64,000 bases of DNA from Bacteroidota bacterium. GTDB taxonomy: Bacteria; Bacteroidota; Bacteroidia; Bacteroidales; P3. This document shows, one piece after another, positions 27,418-36,140 of this stretch. The translations under genes were made by a program, and so were the position numbers. The stretch is from positions 59,495-123,494 of the forward strand of contig JAFNAQ010000007.1 in assembly GCA_017860275.1 (NCBI GenBank). Reading direction: 5' to 3'. Each line of letters starts with the position of its first letter. Position 1 is the stretch's first letter. The notes beneath the pieces were generated by a model. That model ran no database searches and had not been told where the DNA came from. It saw only the letters and a list, made by a program, of their open reading frames with translations.

Positions 27418-27425
27418 TACTTTTG
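27418..27425 (+). promoter_or_regulatory. -7 box TACTTTTG for the orphan cluster
   Basis: TACTTTTG, 14 bases before the ATG at 27439. Confidence 0.6.
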
Positions 27426-27438
27426 AAAGGTAAATATC

Positions 27439-27828
27439 ATGAATAAGATATACATAATAAGTTCCATATTGTTGCTATTGCTACTTTATTTATTGATTTC
27501 ATTATCATACAATGATAACAATTATAAATTAAGTGGCGGGTATAATTTTGATAAAGAACATAAGCATATTACAGGAAGAATAGATATTCCGCCTAATGTT
27601 ATTAACTATAAATATAATGATGATTATATTATTGTGAAACAACGACCAACAGAAATTCATAATGCTATTTATGATAAAATGAATTACGTTTATAAATATG
27701 GAAAAGATAATATATATTACTGGATAATAATACACAAAGATAGTATAGTGTTAGGTCCTATTGATAGTTTAGAATACATTAAAGCAAGAGAAAAATATCA
27801 CATACCTGAAAAATTGAATTTACAATAA
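27439..27828 (+). CDS. small exported or membrane protein, DUF3997-like
   Basis: 129 residues. An uncleaved or signal-type hydrophobic N-terminus (residues 4-24) is followed by a small domain with YIIVKQRP and YYWIIIHKDSIVLGPID, a pattern that reminds me of DUF3997 proteins, but I am not certain. It starts 133 bp past repeat D and is followed after 2 bases by another exported protein, so it heads an orphan operon. Function unknown. Confidence 0.65.
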   Translation: MNKIYIISSILLLLLLYLLISLSYNDNNYKLSGGYNFDKEHKHITGRIDIPPNVINYKYNDDYIIVKQRPTEIHNAIYDKMNYVYKYGKDNIYYWIIIHKDSIVLGPIDSLEYIKAREKYHIPEKLNLQ

Positions 27829-27830
27829 TA

Positions 27831-28370
27831 ATGAAAGTTATAAATATACCCCAAAGAGTTATTATCCTGATAATTATTTTAATTTCATCTTATGCTCTTA
27901 GTGCTCAGGAGAATTTCACGCAAATTGATAGTGCGAAAGTTACTTATAAAGATTACCTCTCAGACACATACTATACCTATATAATCAATGGTGAATTTAT
28001 TCAAATTATAGGAAAAGAACGTTTTGCAAAACAAATAATTGAGGATAAAGAAAGAAGATTGTTTTCTTCTTATGAGGAAATTAAAGAGAGGAAATATAGA
28101 GTACTAAATAAATCGATTCTAGATAGTCTGAATTATATTTTAAGATATTTTCTTCTTGAAAATAATGAGGTAATAATTAAAAAAACCTTGACACAAATTG
28201 AAACGGATAAGCTAATAATAAATATGTACATATACAGCAATGGCAATATATATAGTAAAGAAGTTATCAAAGAAGAAGATGAAAGTTATGATGATAAATT
28301 CTATGAAATGATGAAAATTCTTGATGATTTAAGAAAAATGTATAGAGATATTGGATTCGCACCAAAATAA
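27831..28370 (+). CDS. secreted protein of unknown function
   Basis: 179 residues with a signal peptide (ending ALSAQ, residue 26). The mature part is short, charged and Lys/Glu/Tyr-rich, ending in helices (DKFYEMMKILDDLRKMYRDIG). No motif recognised. It is 2 bases after the preceding gene, so the two are probably made together. Confidence 0.65.
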   Translation: MKVINIPQRVIILIIILISSYALSAQENFTQIDSAKVTYKDYLSDTYYTYIINGEFIQIIGKERFAKQIIEDKERRLFSSYEEIKERKYRVLNKSILDSLNYILRYFLLENNEVIIKKTLTQIETDKLIINMYIYSNGNIYSKEVIKEEDESYDDKFYEMMKILDDLRKMYRDIGFAPK

Positions 28371-28435
28371 GATTTATTTAGATGAATAAATAAAAGCCAG
28401 TGATATTTTAGATTGAACGTTAATTACTAACAACA

Positions 28436-28786
28436 ATGATTACATTCAAAAAGACATTCAAATTTCAGAATACAATCCGATTAATCTTGGGTTTTGTTTT
28501 TGTTATTTTGATTTCAAGCGACTTATATTATTCCTTTGAAAAGCAAAATACATATGAACAAGTCTACATTGGGATTGCCCATTTTTGGCAATTTAATAAT
28601 ATTTTGACGTTAAGATTATGTTTATTACTTGAATGTATTTTGGCTTTGTGTTACTCCATTTTTGTATCAATATGTTTATTCAGAAATAAATTTAATAATA
28701 CTATTTTCTTTTCTTTAATAGCAATAGATATTTTTATAGTAGTATACTTTATATTTCTTTATTACTATAATATCAACAACGTATAG
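28436..28786 (+). CDS. small membrane protein, three predicted helices
   Basis: 116 residues; hydrophobic segments at about residues 16-33, 58-80 and 87-111, with a basic start (MITFKKTFKF). No family recognised. Part of the AT-rich orphan run between repeat D and aroA. Confidence 0.55.
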   Translation: MITFKKTFKFQNTIRLILGFVFVILISSDLYYSFEKQNTYEQVYIGIAHFWQFNNILTLRLCLLLECILALCYSIFVSICLFRNKFNNTIFFSLIAIDIFIVVYFIFLYYYNINNV

Positions 28787-28821
28787 TTATAACAGTACTA
28801 CTTGCTAAGAGATAGAAAGCG

Positions 28822-29061
28822 ATGAATATAAATATTGTTCTACTTATAATATTTGCAATTTGTAATATTGTTTTAGATTTTATTACAAACCTATTGACAA
28901 AGGATTACAGAAAGAATCCATTTTTGAGGAGTTCTCGAATGATATTTGTTCTACTTAAAATTTACAGAAAGAAAGGGGATAAGAAATACTTGTATTTATT
29001 TATACTAGATGTTTTATTCATTATTGGCTTTATAGCTATGGCATTATTATCAATTATATAA
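28822..29061 (+). CDS. small membrane protein, two predicted helices
   Basis: 79 residues with hydrophobic segments at the N-terminus (about 3-24) and C-terminus (about 56-78) around a basic middle (LRSSRMIFVLLKIYRKKGDK). It ends 12 bases inside the convergent aroA 3' end. No family recognised; lower confidence because of its size. Confidence 0.5.
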   Translation: MNINIVLLIIFAICNIVLDFITNLLTKDYRKNPFLRSSRMIFVLLKIYRKKGDKKYLYLFILDVLFIIGFIAMALLSII

Positions 29062-30246
29062 TTTGATTATCTCCCAGAAGTTTGGGAAGGATTTGGTTGT
29101 GCAGATTGGGTTATCTAGTTTTAGGGTGGGTTCTATTTTCGAAAGTATTCCAAAGGACATGGCTACTCTGTGGTCGTCGAAGGTTTTTATCAGGATGTTT
29201 TTCTTTATTTCTTTTATACTCTCTTCTGCTTTTGGATTAATTATAAAACTATTCTCTTCTTCTATGCAATCAACTCCTAAAGCCTCTAAGTTTTGTCTTG
29301 CTGCCTCATTTCTATTGCATTCTTTATAGCGAAGAGTCTTAGTATTATTAAAAACCACTCTTCTTGCACTAAAAGCTGCCACAAGAGCAAGCGGAAGGAA
29401 TAAGTCGGGGCAACTGCCTATATCGAAGACTAGGTCTTTTTGAGAATGGTTAATATTGAGTTTTATTCTTGCCCCATTGTTTTCGAATATAGTCTCTATA
29501 CCAAATTCTCCAAAATAGTTCTCGGCAATTGAATCACCTTGAAGGGAATCTTTCTTTAGATTAGGAACAAATACCTCCTCCTTTGTGAAAAATGCAAGCT
29601 CGTATGCAAAGGCTGCGCTTGACCAATCGGCCTCAACTTCAATATCAGAGAATTTATATTTTGAAGGAAAGACTCTAATACTATTATTAATGATACTAAT
29701 ATTTGCACCAAATAATCTCATAAGCGAGATAGTCATATCAATATATGGCTTTGAAACAATTTCTTTTTCTAATTCAATACTTATACCCTCTTTAAAATAA
29801 GGAGAAACGAGCAAGAGAGCAGAAATGAATTGAGAGCTAATACTTGTATCTACTCTAATTTTCTTATGCCCGAGAATCTCTCTGCCTATAATATTAATTG
29901 GTAAATAATCTTTCCTTTCAATATAGTTAATCTCTACTCCTAAATCTATTAAGACATCAACCAATGGTTTAATTGGTCTTTGCCTCATATTCTTGTCTCC
30001 ATCAACAATCCAATCGCCTTTTTTTATTGATAGTAAAGCAATAAGAAAACGAGTAACTGTTCCTGCATTTTGGCAAAAGAAACTATTTGATTTATTATTT
30101 GATAGATTTTCTAAAAGCTCATTCATTAAAAGAGTATCATCAGCCTTTGAGATATTTATTATTTCTCCATTGCTTTGACTTAGATATTTAATTATAAGAA
30201 GTCTATTGCTTATACTCTTTGAGCTAGGTATGGGAAAATTAATCAT
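29050..30246 (-). CDS. aroA: 3-phosphoshikimate 1-carboxyvinyltransferase (EPSP synthase)
   Basis: 398 residues, slightly short of the usual 410-430 and starting almost directly at the substrate-binding SKSISNR. The NAGTVTRFL segment, GDKNMRQRPIKPLVD and the C-terminal DDHRVAMSFG are all present. It joins shikimate-3-phosphate and PEP in aromatic amino acid synthesis. Its ATG overlaps the stop of the upstream regulator gene by one base (TAATG), so the two are translationally coupled. Confidence 0.94.
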   Translation of the reverse strand: MINFPIPSSKSISNRLLIIKYLSQSNGEIINISKADDTLLMNELLENLSNNKSNSFFCQNAGTVTRFLIALLSIKKGDWIVDGDKNMRQRPIKPLVDVLIDLGVEINYIERKDYLPINIIGREILGHKKIRVDTSISSQFISALLLVSPYFKEGISIELEKEIVSKPYIDMTISLMRLFGANISIINNSIRVFPSKYKFSDIEVEADWSSAAFAYELAFFTKEEVFVPNLKKDSLQGDSIAENYFGEFGIETIFENNGARIKLNINHSQKDLVFDIGSCPDLFLPLALVAAFSARRVVFNNTKTLRYKECNRNEAARQNLEALGVDCIEEENSFIINPKAEESIKEIKKNILIKTFDDHRVAMSFGILSKIEPTLKLDNPICTTKSFPNFWEIIKLYN

Positions 30247-31457
30247 TACATATCAATTTCAAAATCGTTTATCTTTCTATATAAAGTGCGTTCAGAAATG
30301 CCAAGCTCTCTTGAGGCAACACTTCTTTTCCCCTTAGCTCTTTCAAGTGCTGAGATTATTGCCCTTTTCTCCATCTCTGCCAAGGTAATAGGAGTATCGT
30401 CTACCTCATCATAGTCATTATCTATTATATGATTCTCCTCTGCCTCTTCATGCTTGTGAGTTGGATATATTATATTATTCTTGTTTTGTGGTAAATATAT
30501 TGGCTCCGAATCTCTATCGTTTATATATGATTTTACAAAATTCTTTAGCTCATCAAGCTCACTCTGGAGTTTTATTATTTGCTGATTATTACTAAGTATT
30601 GTAAGAATAAGTTCTCTTTGATTTCCTAAACCTTCATCGAATGAACTTGTATCGACAACCATTGGCAAAGAAGATACTGGAGGTATATATTGTTTTAGAG
30701 TATCGAGCGAAATTTCTTTATTAGTTTCAACAATTGATATTTGATCAGTTACATTCTTTAACTGACGTATATTTCCTTGCCAACAATAATTTATTAGATA
30801 TTCTTTTGCTTGATTGGTTAGAGTAATTACGGGCATCTTATATTTCTCTGCCTGCTCAACTGCAAAACGTCTAAAAAGTAAATAAATATCATCCTTTCTA
30901 TCTCGTAATGGAGGAACAATAATAGATATTTGGCTTAGGCGATAATATAAATCTTCTCTAAAACGACCTTTCCTTATTGCATCTAATAGATTAACATTTG
31001 TTGCTGCAACTATCCTAACATCAACTTTTATTACCTTTGATGTACCAACTGGCATAAACTCTCCGCTTTCTAATACCCTTAAAAGCTTTGCCTGCATTGA
31101 GAGAGGCAACTCCCCTACCTCATCCAGAAATATTGTCCCCTTATCAGCCTCGGAGAAATAACCCTTTCTATCTTTATCGGCACTTGTGAAGGAACCTTTT
31201 ATATGACCAAAAAGCTCACTCTCTATTGTCCCACTAGGTATTGCGCCACAGTTTACTGCTATATAATTATTATGTTTTCTTGGACTGTTTTGATGAATGA
31301 TTTTTGAGAAAACTTCCTTACCTACACCACTCTCTCCTGTTACTAATACACTCATTGTCGTAGGTGCAACTTGTAAAGCTATCTCCAAAGCTCTTTTCAG
31401 CTGTGGATCATTCCCCATTATTCCAAACTTTGTCTTTACAGATTGTATATCTATCAT
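30246..31457 (-). CDS. sigma-54-type AAA+ transcription regulator with altered GAFTGA loop
   Basis: 403 residues: central AAA+ domain with Walker A GESGVGKE, Walker B GTIFLDEVGEL, arginine fingers in the RKGRFREDLYYRL segment, and a C-terminal Fis-type helix-turn-helix (KRSVASRELGISERTLYRKI). There is no N-terminal receiver or sensor domain. The sigma-54-contact loop, normally GAFTGA, reads G88-S-F-T-S-A93. It has its own promoter (31483-31490) and is coupled to aroA. It may control envelope genes as its homologues do in Bacteroidetes, but the targets are unknown. Confidence 0.88.
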   Translation of the reverse strand: MIDIQSVKTKFGIMGNDPQLKRALEIALQVAPTTMSVLVTGESGVGKEVFSKIIHQNSPRKHNNYIAVNCGAIPSGTIESELFGHIKGSFTSADKDRKGYFSEADKGTIFLDEVGELPLSMQAKLLRVLESGEFMPVGTSKVIKVDVRIVAATNVNLLDAIRKGRFREDLYYRLSQISIIVPPLRDRKDDIYLLFRRFAVEQAEKYKMPVITLTNQAKEYLINYCWQGNIRQLKNVTDQISIVETNKEISLDTLKQYIPPVSSLPMVVDTSSFDEGLGNQRELILTILSNNQQIIKLQSELDELKNFVKSYINDRDSEPIYLPQNKNNIIYPTHKHEEAEENHIIDNDYDEVDDTPITLAEMEKRAIISALERAKGKRSVASRELGISERTLYRKINDFEIDM

Positions 31458-31482
31458 GGTCTTGTATTATTGTTTCAATTAG

Positions 31483-31490
31483 CAAAAATA
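31483..31490 (-). promoter_or_regulatory. -7 box TATTTTTG for the regulator-aroA unit
   Basis: Minus-strand TATTTTTG followed by GC, 26 bases before the ATG at 31457. Confidence 0.65.
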
Positions 31491-31532
31491 CAAAACTATT
31501 GACAAAATGTCAGAGAAATATGAATGAAAAAA

Positions 31533-32246
31533 TTATAGAAGAAATTCTGAGACCAAATTCTTATACTCATTTGTATAAGAATTATCCTTATTTCTTATTG
31601 TAAGAATGGTCTCATTAAGATTAATATCCTTGTTAAGAGATAGGTAATTAACAACTCTTTCATGAATCCTTCCCTCTATTGAAACAATATCAACTTTGCC
31701 TGATATATAGAACCCATTTTCCTTTGCAATTTGAACAAAAATTTCTGATTCTACTCTTGGAAGAATTAAGCATAATATTCCTTTTTCTGAAAGCAAAAGT
31801 TTAGAACACGAGATTAATTGCTCGAAACTTAATGAGTCTGTGTGTCTAGCCTTTGAGCGTTTTTCTTTTGGGCTTTTAAGGCTATCAATAAAAAAAGGAG
31901 GATTACTTATTATTAGATCATAGTTTTTCTCTTCTATAGTTGAAAAATCAGTTAAATCTATGTGTTTTGCAGAAAGTCTGCTTGAGAATTGTGATTGACA
32001 GAAATTCGATTCTGCCTGCTCCACGGAATCTTTATCAATATCTATTGCTATAATATTTGCCTTGCTATATTTCTGAGCCATACATAGCGATATTATACCA
32101 CAGCCAGTGCCAATATCCAAAATATTTAATGGGGAAAAATCAATGTTTTCTTTTGGGGATAGGGCAGAAACTAAAATTGCATCTGTTCCTATCTTCATTG
32201 AGGAAAGTGAATGATTTAATGAAAATTGTTTGCAATGAAATTCCAT
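31533..32246 (-). CDS. trmN6: tRNA1(Val) (adenine(37)-N6)-methyltransferase
   Basis: 237 residues from the ATG at 32246. An earlier in-frame ATG at 32267 lies inside the exbD terminator and is rejected. The N-terminus FHCKQFSLNHSLSSMKIGTDAILV is the family signature, followed by the SAM-binding ILDIGTGCGIISL and the catalytic NPPF (ISNPPFFID). It methylates A37 in tRNA1(Val). No promoter box was noticed in the 6 bases after the terminator, so expression may come from read-through. Confidence 0.9.
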   Translation of the reverse strand: MEFHCKQFSLNHSLSSMKIGTDAILVSALSPKENIDFSPLNILDIGTGCGIISLCMAQKYSKANIIAIDIDKDSVEQAESNFCQSQFSSRLSAKHIDLTDFSTIEEKNYDLIISNPPFFIDSLKSPKEKRSKARHTDSLSFEQLISCSKLLLSEKGILCLILPRVESEIFVQIAKENGFYISGKVDIVSIEGRIHERVVNYLSLNKDINLNETILTIRNKDNSYTNEYKNLVSEFLL

Positions 32247-32251
32247 AATAT

Positions 32252-32281
32252 AAAAAAAGCTGCCCATTGACTGGGCAGCTT
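32252..32281 (-). terminator. terminator after the exbB-exbD set
   Basis: AAGCTGCCCA (32257-32266) pairs with TGGGCAGCTT (32272-32281); the A-run at 32252-32258 gives the U-run on the minus strand. Confidence 0.9.
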
Positions 32282-32301
32282 AAAAATTAAATAATTATTT
32301 T

Positions 32302-32772
32302 TTAGTATGTGTTTTTTACTCTTCTAGAAGATGCATACATGATACGTAATGCTCCAACTTTTCTAAGTTCTTGCTTTACATCAGTAACATCGCCCATCTT
32401 AACTTCTTTATCACATTTAATTGTGCTTGTTAAGAAAGGAACGTCAACTTCATTTCTTGCTGCTCTTTCTGCTTCAATAAATGAAGATATATCACTTACT
32501 TCTGATATTTGATCATTCAATTGAATACGAGTACCTGTACCATATTTCTTATCTTCTAATGGCGAACCAATATAAATATTACTTGATAAAGATTTTTTTT
32601 CTAACTTTTGGATTTCAGAAGCCTGAGGAACGTTTATTCTTACTAAGACTGAACTCTCTCTCATGTTTGAAATAACCATAAAGAAGAATAAAAACATAAA
32701 GATAATATCCGACATCGATCCTGCATTAAATCCAGGTACCTTTTTTGAACCTCTTTGTTTAAATTTCCCCAT
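32302..32772 (-). CDS. ExbD/TolR-type protein 2
   Basis: 156 residues. One N-terminal membrane helix with the ion-path aspartate (SMSDIIFMFLFFFMV) and a periplasmic domain of about 110 residues, the ExbD layout. It is last of four genes (ExbB-type, unknown membrane protein, ExbD, ExbD), 2 bases after the other ExbD. Such proteins use the proton gradient to drive TonB- or Tol-like machines; no TonB gene is in the cluster. Confidence 0.88.
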   Translation of the reverse strand: MGKFKQRGSKKVPGFNAGSMSDIIFMFLFFFMVISNMRESSVLVRINVPQASEIQKLEKKSLSSNIYIGSPLEDKKYGTGTRIQLNDQISEVSDISSFIEAERAARNEVDVPFLTSTIKCDKEVKMGDVTDVKQELRKVGALRIMYASSRRVKNTY

Positions 32773-32774
32773 AA

Positions 32775-33377
32775 TTATTTCCCTCCTGTTTTTGCTGCTG
32801 GTGTGCCTCCAATATTCTTTGGTTCAGCTTCAGAAATTGCAATTGGAATTGCCTTATCTACTGCCTCCATCTGAGTATTGTTGCAATCAACGTACTTTCT
32901 TCCAAACTTAGTTACAGCCAACTCATTTCTAAGTTCATTTATTGCTGATGTTAACTCGTTTTGCACTTTAATATACATATCATAAGAAGTTCCTCTATCG
33001 TTTTGCAACGAAATTACTCCTTTTGATACCTCAACTTTTCCTAATAGAGGAAGTTCTTTAACTTCTTTTTCTGGAAGATTTTCTTTGTTTGATGGATTAG
33101 CCAAAAATTCTTTAGCTCTATCCTTCAACATATTAATATCTCCTAGTTCTCCATTGAAAAGCAATTTATCGTCTTTGTTAACTAGAACTATGAATGTATT
33201 TCTTCTATGAATATCTGGTGGTTTAACACTTGGGTCAGACATTGGAGGTAGTCGTCTTTGAATCCCTTTATCTGTGTTGATTGATGAGGTCAACAAGAAA
33301 AAAGTAAGGAGCAAAAACGAGATATCCGCCATTGACGAAGAATTTAACTCAGGTAGCTCTTTCTTTTGTCTTCCCAT
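32775..33377 (-). CDS. ExbD/TolR-type protein 1
   Basis: 200 residues: N-terminal helix with the conserved Asp (SSMADISFLLLTFFLLTSSI) and a periplasmic domain longer than in the second ExbD, with an Asn/Lys-rich insert and C-terminal extension (KNIGGTPAAKTGGK). It starts 1 base after the unknown membrane gene. Two different ExbDs with one ExbB suggest a heteromeric periplasmic pair. Confidence 0.88.
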   Translation of the reverse strand: MGRQKKELPELNSSSMADISFLLLTFFLLTSSINTDKGIQRRLPPMSDPSVKPPDIHRRNTFIVLVNKDDKLLFNGELGDINMLKDRAKEFLANPSNKENLPEKEVKELPLLGKVEVSKGVISLQNDRGTSYDMYIKVQNELTSAINELRNELAVTKFGRKYVDCNNTQMEAVDKAIPIAISEAEPKNIGGTPAAKTGGK

Positions 33378-33378
33378 A

Positions 33379-33849
33379 TTATTTTATTTTTTTTGCTATT
33401 TCAGTAGCTAATACTGTCAATACAACTCCAATTATTAATACGTAGCAAGTGTAAAGACTTCCTCCAATTAATTTTGAAAACTTCATATCAGAGCCTGTTT
33501 TTTCAAACAATTGTGCTGGAATATCGGTTCCTGAAGCAAGTATCCATGAAACTATAAAGACTAGGACTAATAACCCTACAGCCATTAGAATTTCTATTTG
33601 TCCCTTAGGACTTTCAATAAGACCTTTTACGATTTGAGAGAACGCAAAATAAAGAGCCATTATTATACCTACTACCATAAAGGCAACAGTAGCCCAATAC
33701 GATACATTCCATAAAATTGTGGCAAAACCTTGTTCTTCAATTGCAATATCTTGTTTGAAGAATATTCCATAGCCTAATGCAAAGATACTTGCTAAAATAG
33801 CAGTAATCATTATTATAGGCCAATATATATTTCTTAAATTATTTTTCAT
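33379..33849 (-). CDS. unknown four-helix membrane protein in the ExbB/ExbD set
   Basis: 156 residues with hydrophobic segments at about residues 9-28, 50-70, 86-105 and 128-150. No family motif recognised beyond its constant position between ExbB- and ExbD-type genes in Bacteroidetes, which suggests a structural partner of the motor. Upstream gap to the ExbB-type gene is 75 bases. Confidence 0.75.
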   Translation of the reverse strand: MKNNLRNIYWPIIMITAILASIFALGYGIFFKQDIAIEEQGFATILWNVSYWATVAFMVVGIIMALYFAFSQIVKGLIESPKGQIEILMAVGLLVLVFIVSWILASGTDIPAQLFEKTGSDMKFSKLIGGSLYTCYVLIIGVVLTVLATEIAKKIK

Positions 33850-33924
33850 TTATTTACCTCCTGGATGATTATAAGTAATTATTAAATATTTTTTTAGTAA
33901 ACCTATTGGTTTATCTAGATTTAA

Positions 33925-34752
33925 TTACTTTCTATTTTTTACCAAGATATCCATGAAAGAAATTGAAGAGTCTTCCATTGTAGTAACAAGACTTTCAATT
34001 TTTGCTAATAAATAGTTATAGAAAACTTGTAGAATAAGAGCTGTTATCAAACCAAAGATTGTTGTGATAAGAGCCACTTTCATACCTCCTGCTACAACTG
34101 TTGGAGAAATATCACCTGCTTTTTCGATATCATCGAAAGCTTGAACCATACCAACAACTGTTCCTAAGAATCCTAAAGATGGAGCTAATCCAATAAAAAG
34201 AGATATCCAAACCATATTGCTTTCTAGACGAGCCATTTGAACTCCACCATAAGATGTAAGTGATTTCTCAACATCTTCCAAGCCATTATCAATTCTTTCT
34301 AAACCTTGGAAAAAGATTGATGCAACAGGACCACGAGTGTTACGACAAATTTCTTTTGCTCCTTCATAATCATTAGCTTGAACTTTTTCTTCAATACTTT
34401 TCAAAAGTTTATCAGTATTTGTTGTAGCAAGATTAACATAAAGGATACGTTCAATACATAATGCTACCCCAATAATCATACATAATAAAATTGGAGTCAT
34501 CCAAGGCACACCACCCTCAATATACTTAGTCTTTAATGCTTGGTGAAATGATTGTGTTTCTTCTGCTTGAGCAGTAACTGTTTCTGTAGAAGCGGTTTCT
34601 GCAGCAGCAGTTTCGGTTGCTGACATTGTTGAAGTTTCGGTTTTTGCAGGTTCTTTAACTTGTTTTGCATCCTTCTTTTGTGCAAAAACAACATTTGATA
34701 AACCCAAAGTCAATAAAAGAACTATTGACAAATAAGCACATACTTTTTTCAT
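33925..34752 (-). CDS. MotA/TolQ/ExbB proton-channel family protein
   Basis: 275 residues: signal-like start, an Ala/Thr/Glu-rich linker (residues 25-70), then three membrane helices with the ExbB/TolQ pattern, including GLAPSLGFLGTVVGMVQAF and GGMKVALITTIFGLITALI. It forms the stator channel for the ExbD proteins downstream. The Thr/Ala-rich linker before the first helix is a Bacteroidetes feature. First gene of the four-gene operon, promoter 34811-34818. Confidence 0.9.
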   Translation of the reverse strand: MKKVCAYLSIVLLLTLGLSNVVFAQKKDAKQVKEPAKTETSTMSATETAAAETASTETVTAQAEETQSFHQALKTKYIEGGVPWMTPILLCMIIGVALCIERILYVNLATTNTDKLLKSIEEKVQANDYEGAKEICRNTRGPVASIFFQGLERIDNGLEDVEKSLTSYGGVQMARLESNMVWISLFIGLAPSLGFLGTVVGMVQAFDDIEKAGDISPTVVAGGMKVALITTIFGLITALILQVFYNYLLAKIESLVTTMEDSSISFMDILVKNRK

Positions 34753-34810
34753 AGCGTTTGTTATTGTGTTATTAATTATAAATTGATAAAAACATTACAT
34801 CTTAAGTTTG

Positions 34811-34818
34811 CAAAAGTA
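34811..34818 (-). promoter_or_regulatory. -7 box TACTTTTG for the ExbB/ExbD operon
   Basis: Minus-strand TACTTTTG followed by GC, 59 bases before the ATG at 34752. Confidence 0.65.
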
Positions 34819-34867
34819 TTAAAGAAAAATTACTTTACCAAAGTATTAAAGATTTTTTTATCCAGCT

Positions 34868-36136
34868 TTATTTATTTTTTGTTACTAGAACTTTGTCTAT
34901 TCTGGCAATGTCCATGTCAACTATCTCGAAACAAAAATCTTCCCAAGTAATCTTATCTCCAGTTTTTGGGATTCTTCCCGTTAATTCCAAGATTAATCCA
35001 CTTAATGTGTTATATGATAATTCTTGATATTTATCTTCAATCTCATAGTAGCTAAGAAAATCAAAGAAGGGGTATTGACCATCGACTAACCATGAGCCAT
35101 CTTCCCTTTCAAATAATTCATATTCTTGAGCTGTTGTATCTAATTCTTCTGCTGTGCCTACTAATGATTCAAGAATATCATTCATTGTAATAAGCCCATT
35201 TATTACCCCAAATTCATCAATTACTAAAGCATAATGGATTTTTTTTAGCTTAAATACTTCTAAAGCATGGTATACACTTGCACTTTCTGGAATAAATTGA
35301 GGTTCTTTTATAATTGAATCTAAGTTCTTAAATTTGCTGTTGAATAGATCCTTCAAATAAATCACACCAACAATATTATCCAATGACTTATCTGCAACTG
35401 GATAAATATAGTGCATGCTCTCTTCTATCTGTGTCCTTATTTCTTCAATACTACCATTAATATCTATCCATTCAAAATCATTCCTATGTGTCATTAGTGA
35501 TGAAATATCCCTATCTCCCAAGCTGAATACTCTCTCTACAATATCTTGTTCTACTTCCTTTATCTCTCCTACTTCTGCACTTTCACTAATAATTGCTTTG
35601 ATTTCATCCTCTGTTATTGCCGAATCCTCATTCTTTTTAAATCCGAATAATTTCATAAGCAAATTAGTAGTAGCAGACAAAAACCAAACAAAAGGATATG
35701 TTGTCCTTGTAATTAAATTCATAGGTGAAATTATCAAGCTAGCAATTTTCTCAGGATTATTTAATCCAATCTTCTTAGGGAATAACTCACCCAAGACCAA
35801 TGTAAAGAAGGTTACAATTAGTATAACAGAAAAATTAGAGATAAATAAAGATAAACTTATAGATAAACCTAAAGAAACAAAAATAGCTTTTACTGGCTCA
35901 ACAAGACTTGTACCTGAATATAAACCTGTAACTAAACCTATCACTGTTATCGCAATTTGAACAGTTGAGAGAAATTTTTCTGGATGCTCAGATACTTTTA
36001 GAATTTTACTTGCTTTTTCGTCTCCTTTTTTGTGGAGTGACTCAAGTTTTGATTTTCTAGATGAGACAACAGCAATCTCGGCCATTGAAAATAGCCCATT
36101 AATTAAAATAAGAATGAGAATAATAAGAATTTCCAC
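34868..36136 (-). CDS. CNNM/CorC-type transporter with CBS pair (hemolysin family)
   Basis: 422 residues: DUF21/CNNM membrane domain with about four helices (residues 1-190), a CBS pair (about 205-330, LMTHRNDFEWID and YHALEVFKLKKIHYALV), and the CorC/HlyC C-terminal domain (GSWLVDGQYPFFDF). Family members export or balance Mg2+/Co2+. It starts 4 bases after lspA, so it is the third gene of dksA-like-lspA-CNNM. Confidence 0.9.
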   Translation of the reverse strand: MEILIILILILINGLFSMAEIAVVSSRKSKLESLHKKGDEKASKILKVSEHPEKFLSTVQIAITVIGLVTGLYSGTSLVEPVKAIFVSLGLSISLSLFISNFSVILIVTFFTLVLGELFPKKIGLNNPEKIASLIISPMNLITRTTYPFVWFLSATTNLLMKLFGFKKNEDSAITEDEIKAIISESAEVGEIKEVEQDIVERVFSLGDRDISSLMTHRNDFEWIDINGSIEEIRTQIEESMHYIYPVADKSLDNIVGVIYLKDLFNSKFKNLDSIIKEPQFIPESASVYHALEVFKLKKIHYALVIDEFGVINGLITMNDILESLVGTAEELDTTAQEYELFEREDGSWLVDGQYPFFDFLSYYEIEDKYQELSYNTLSGLILELTGRIPKTGDKITWEDFCFEIVDMDIARIDKVLVTKNK

Positions 36137-36140
36137 AATA

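Noticed and set aside
32247..32267. Earlier start for trmN6 (ATG at 32267)
   Set aside because: It lies in the hairpin of the exbD terminator and adds residues not found in the family.
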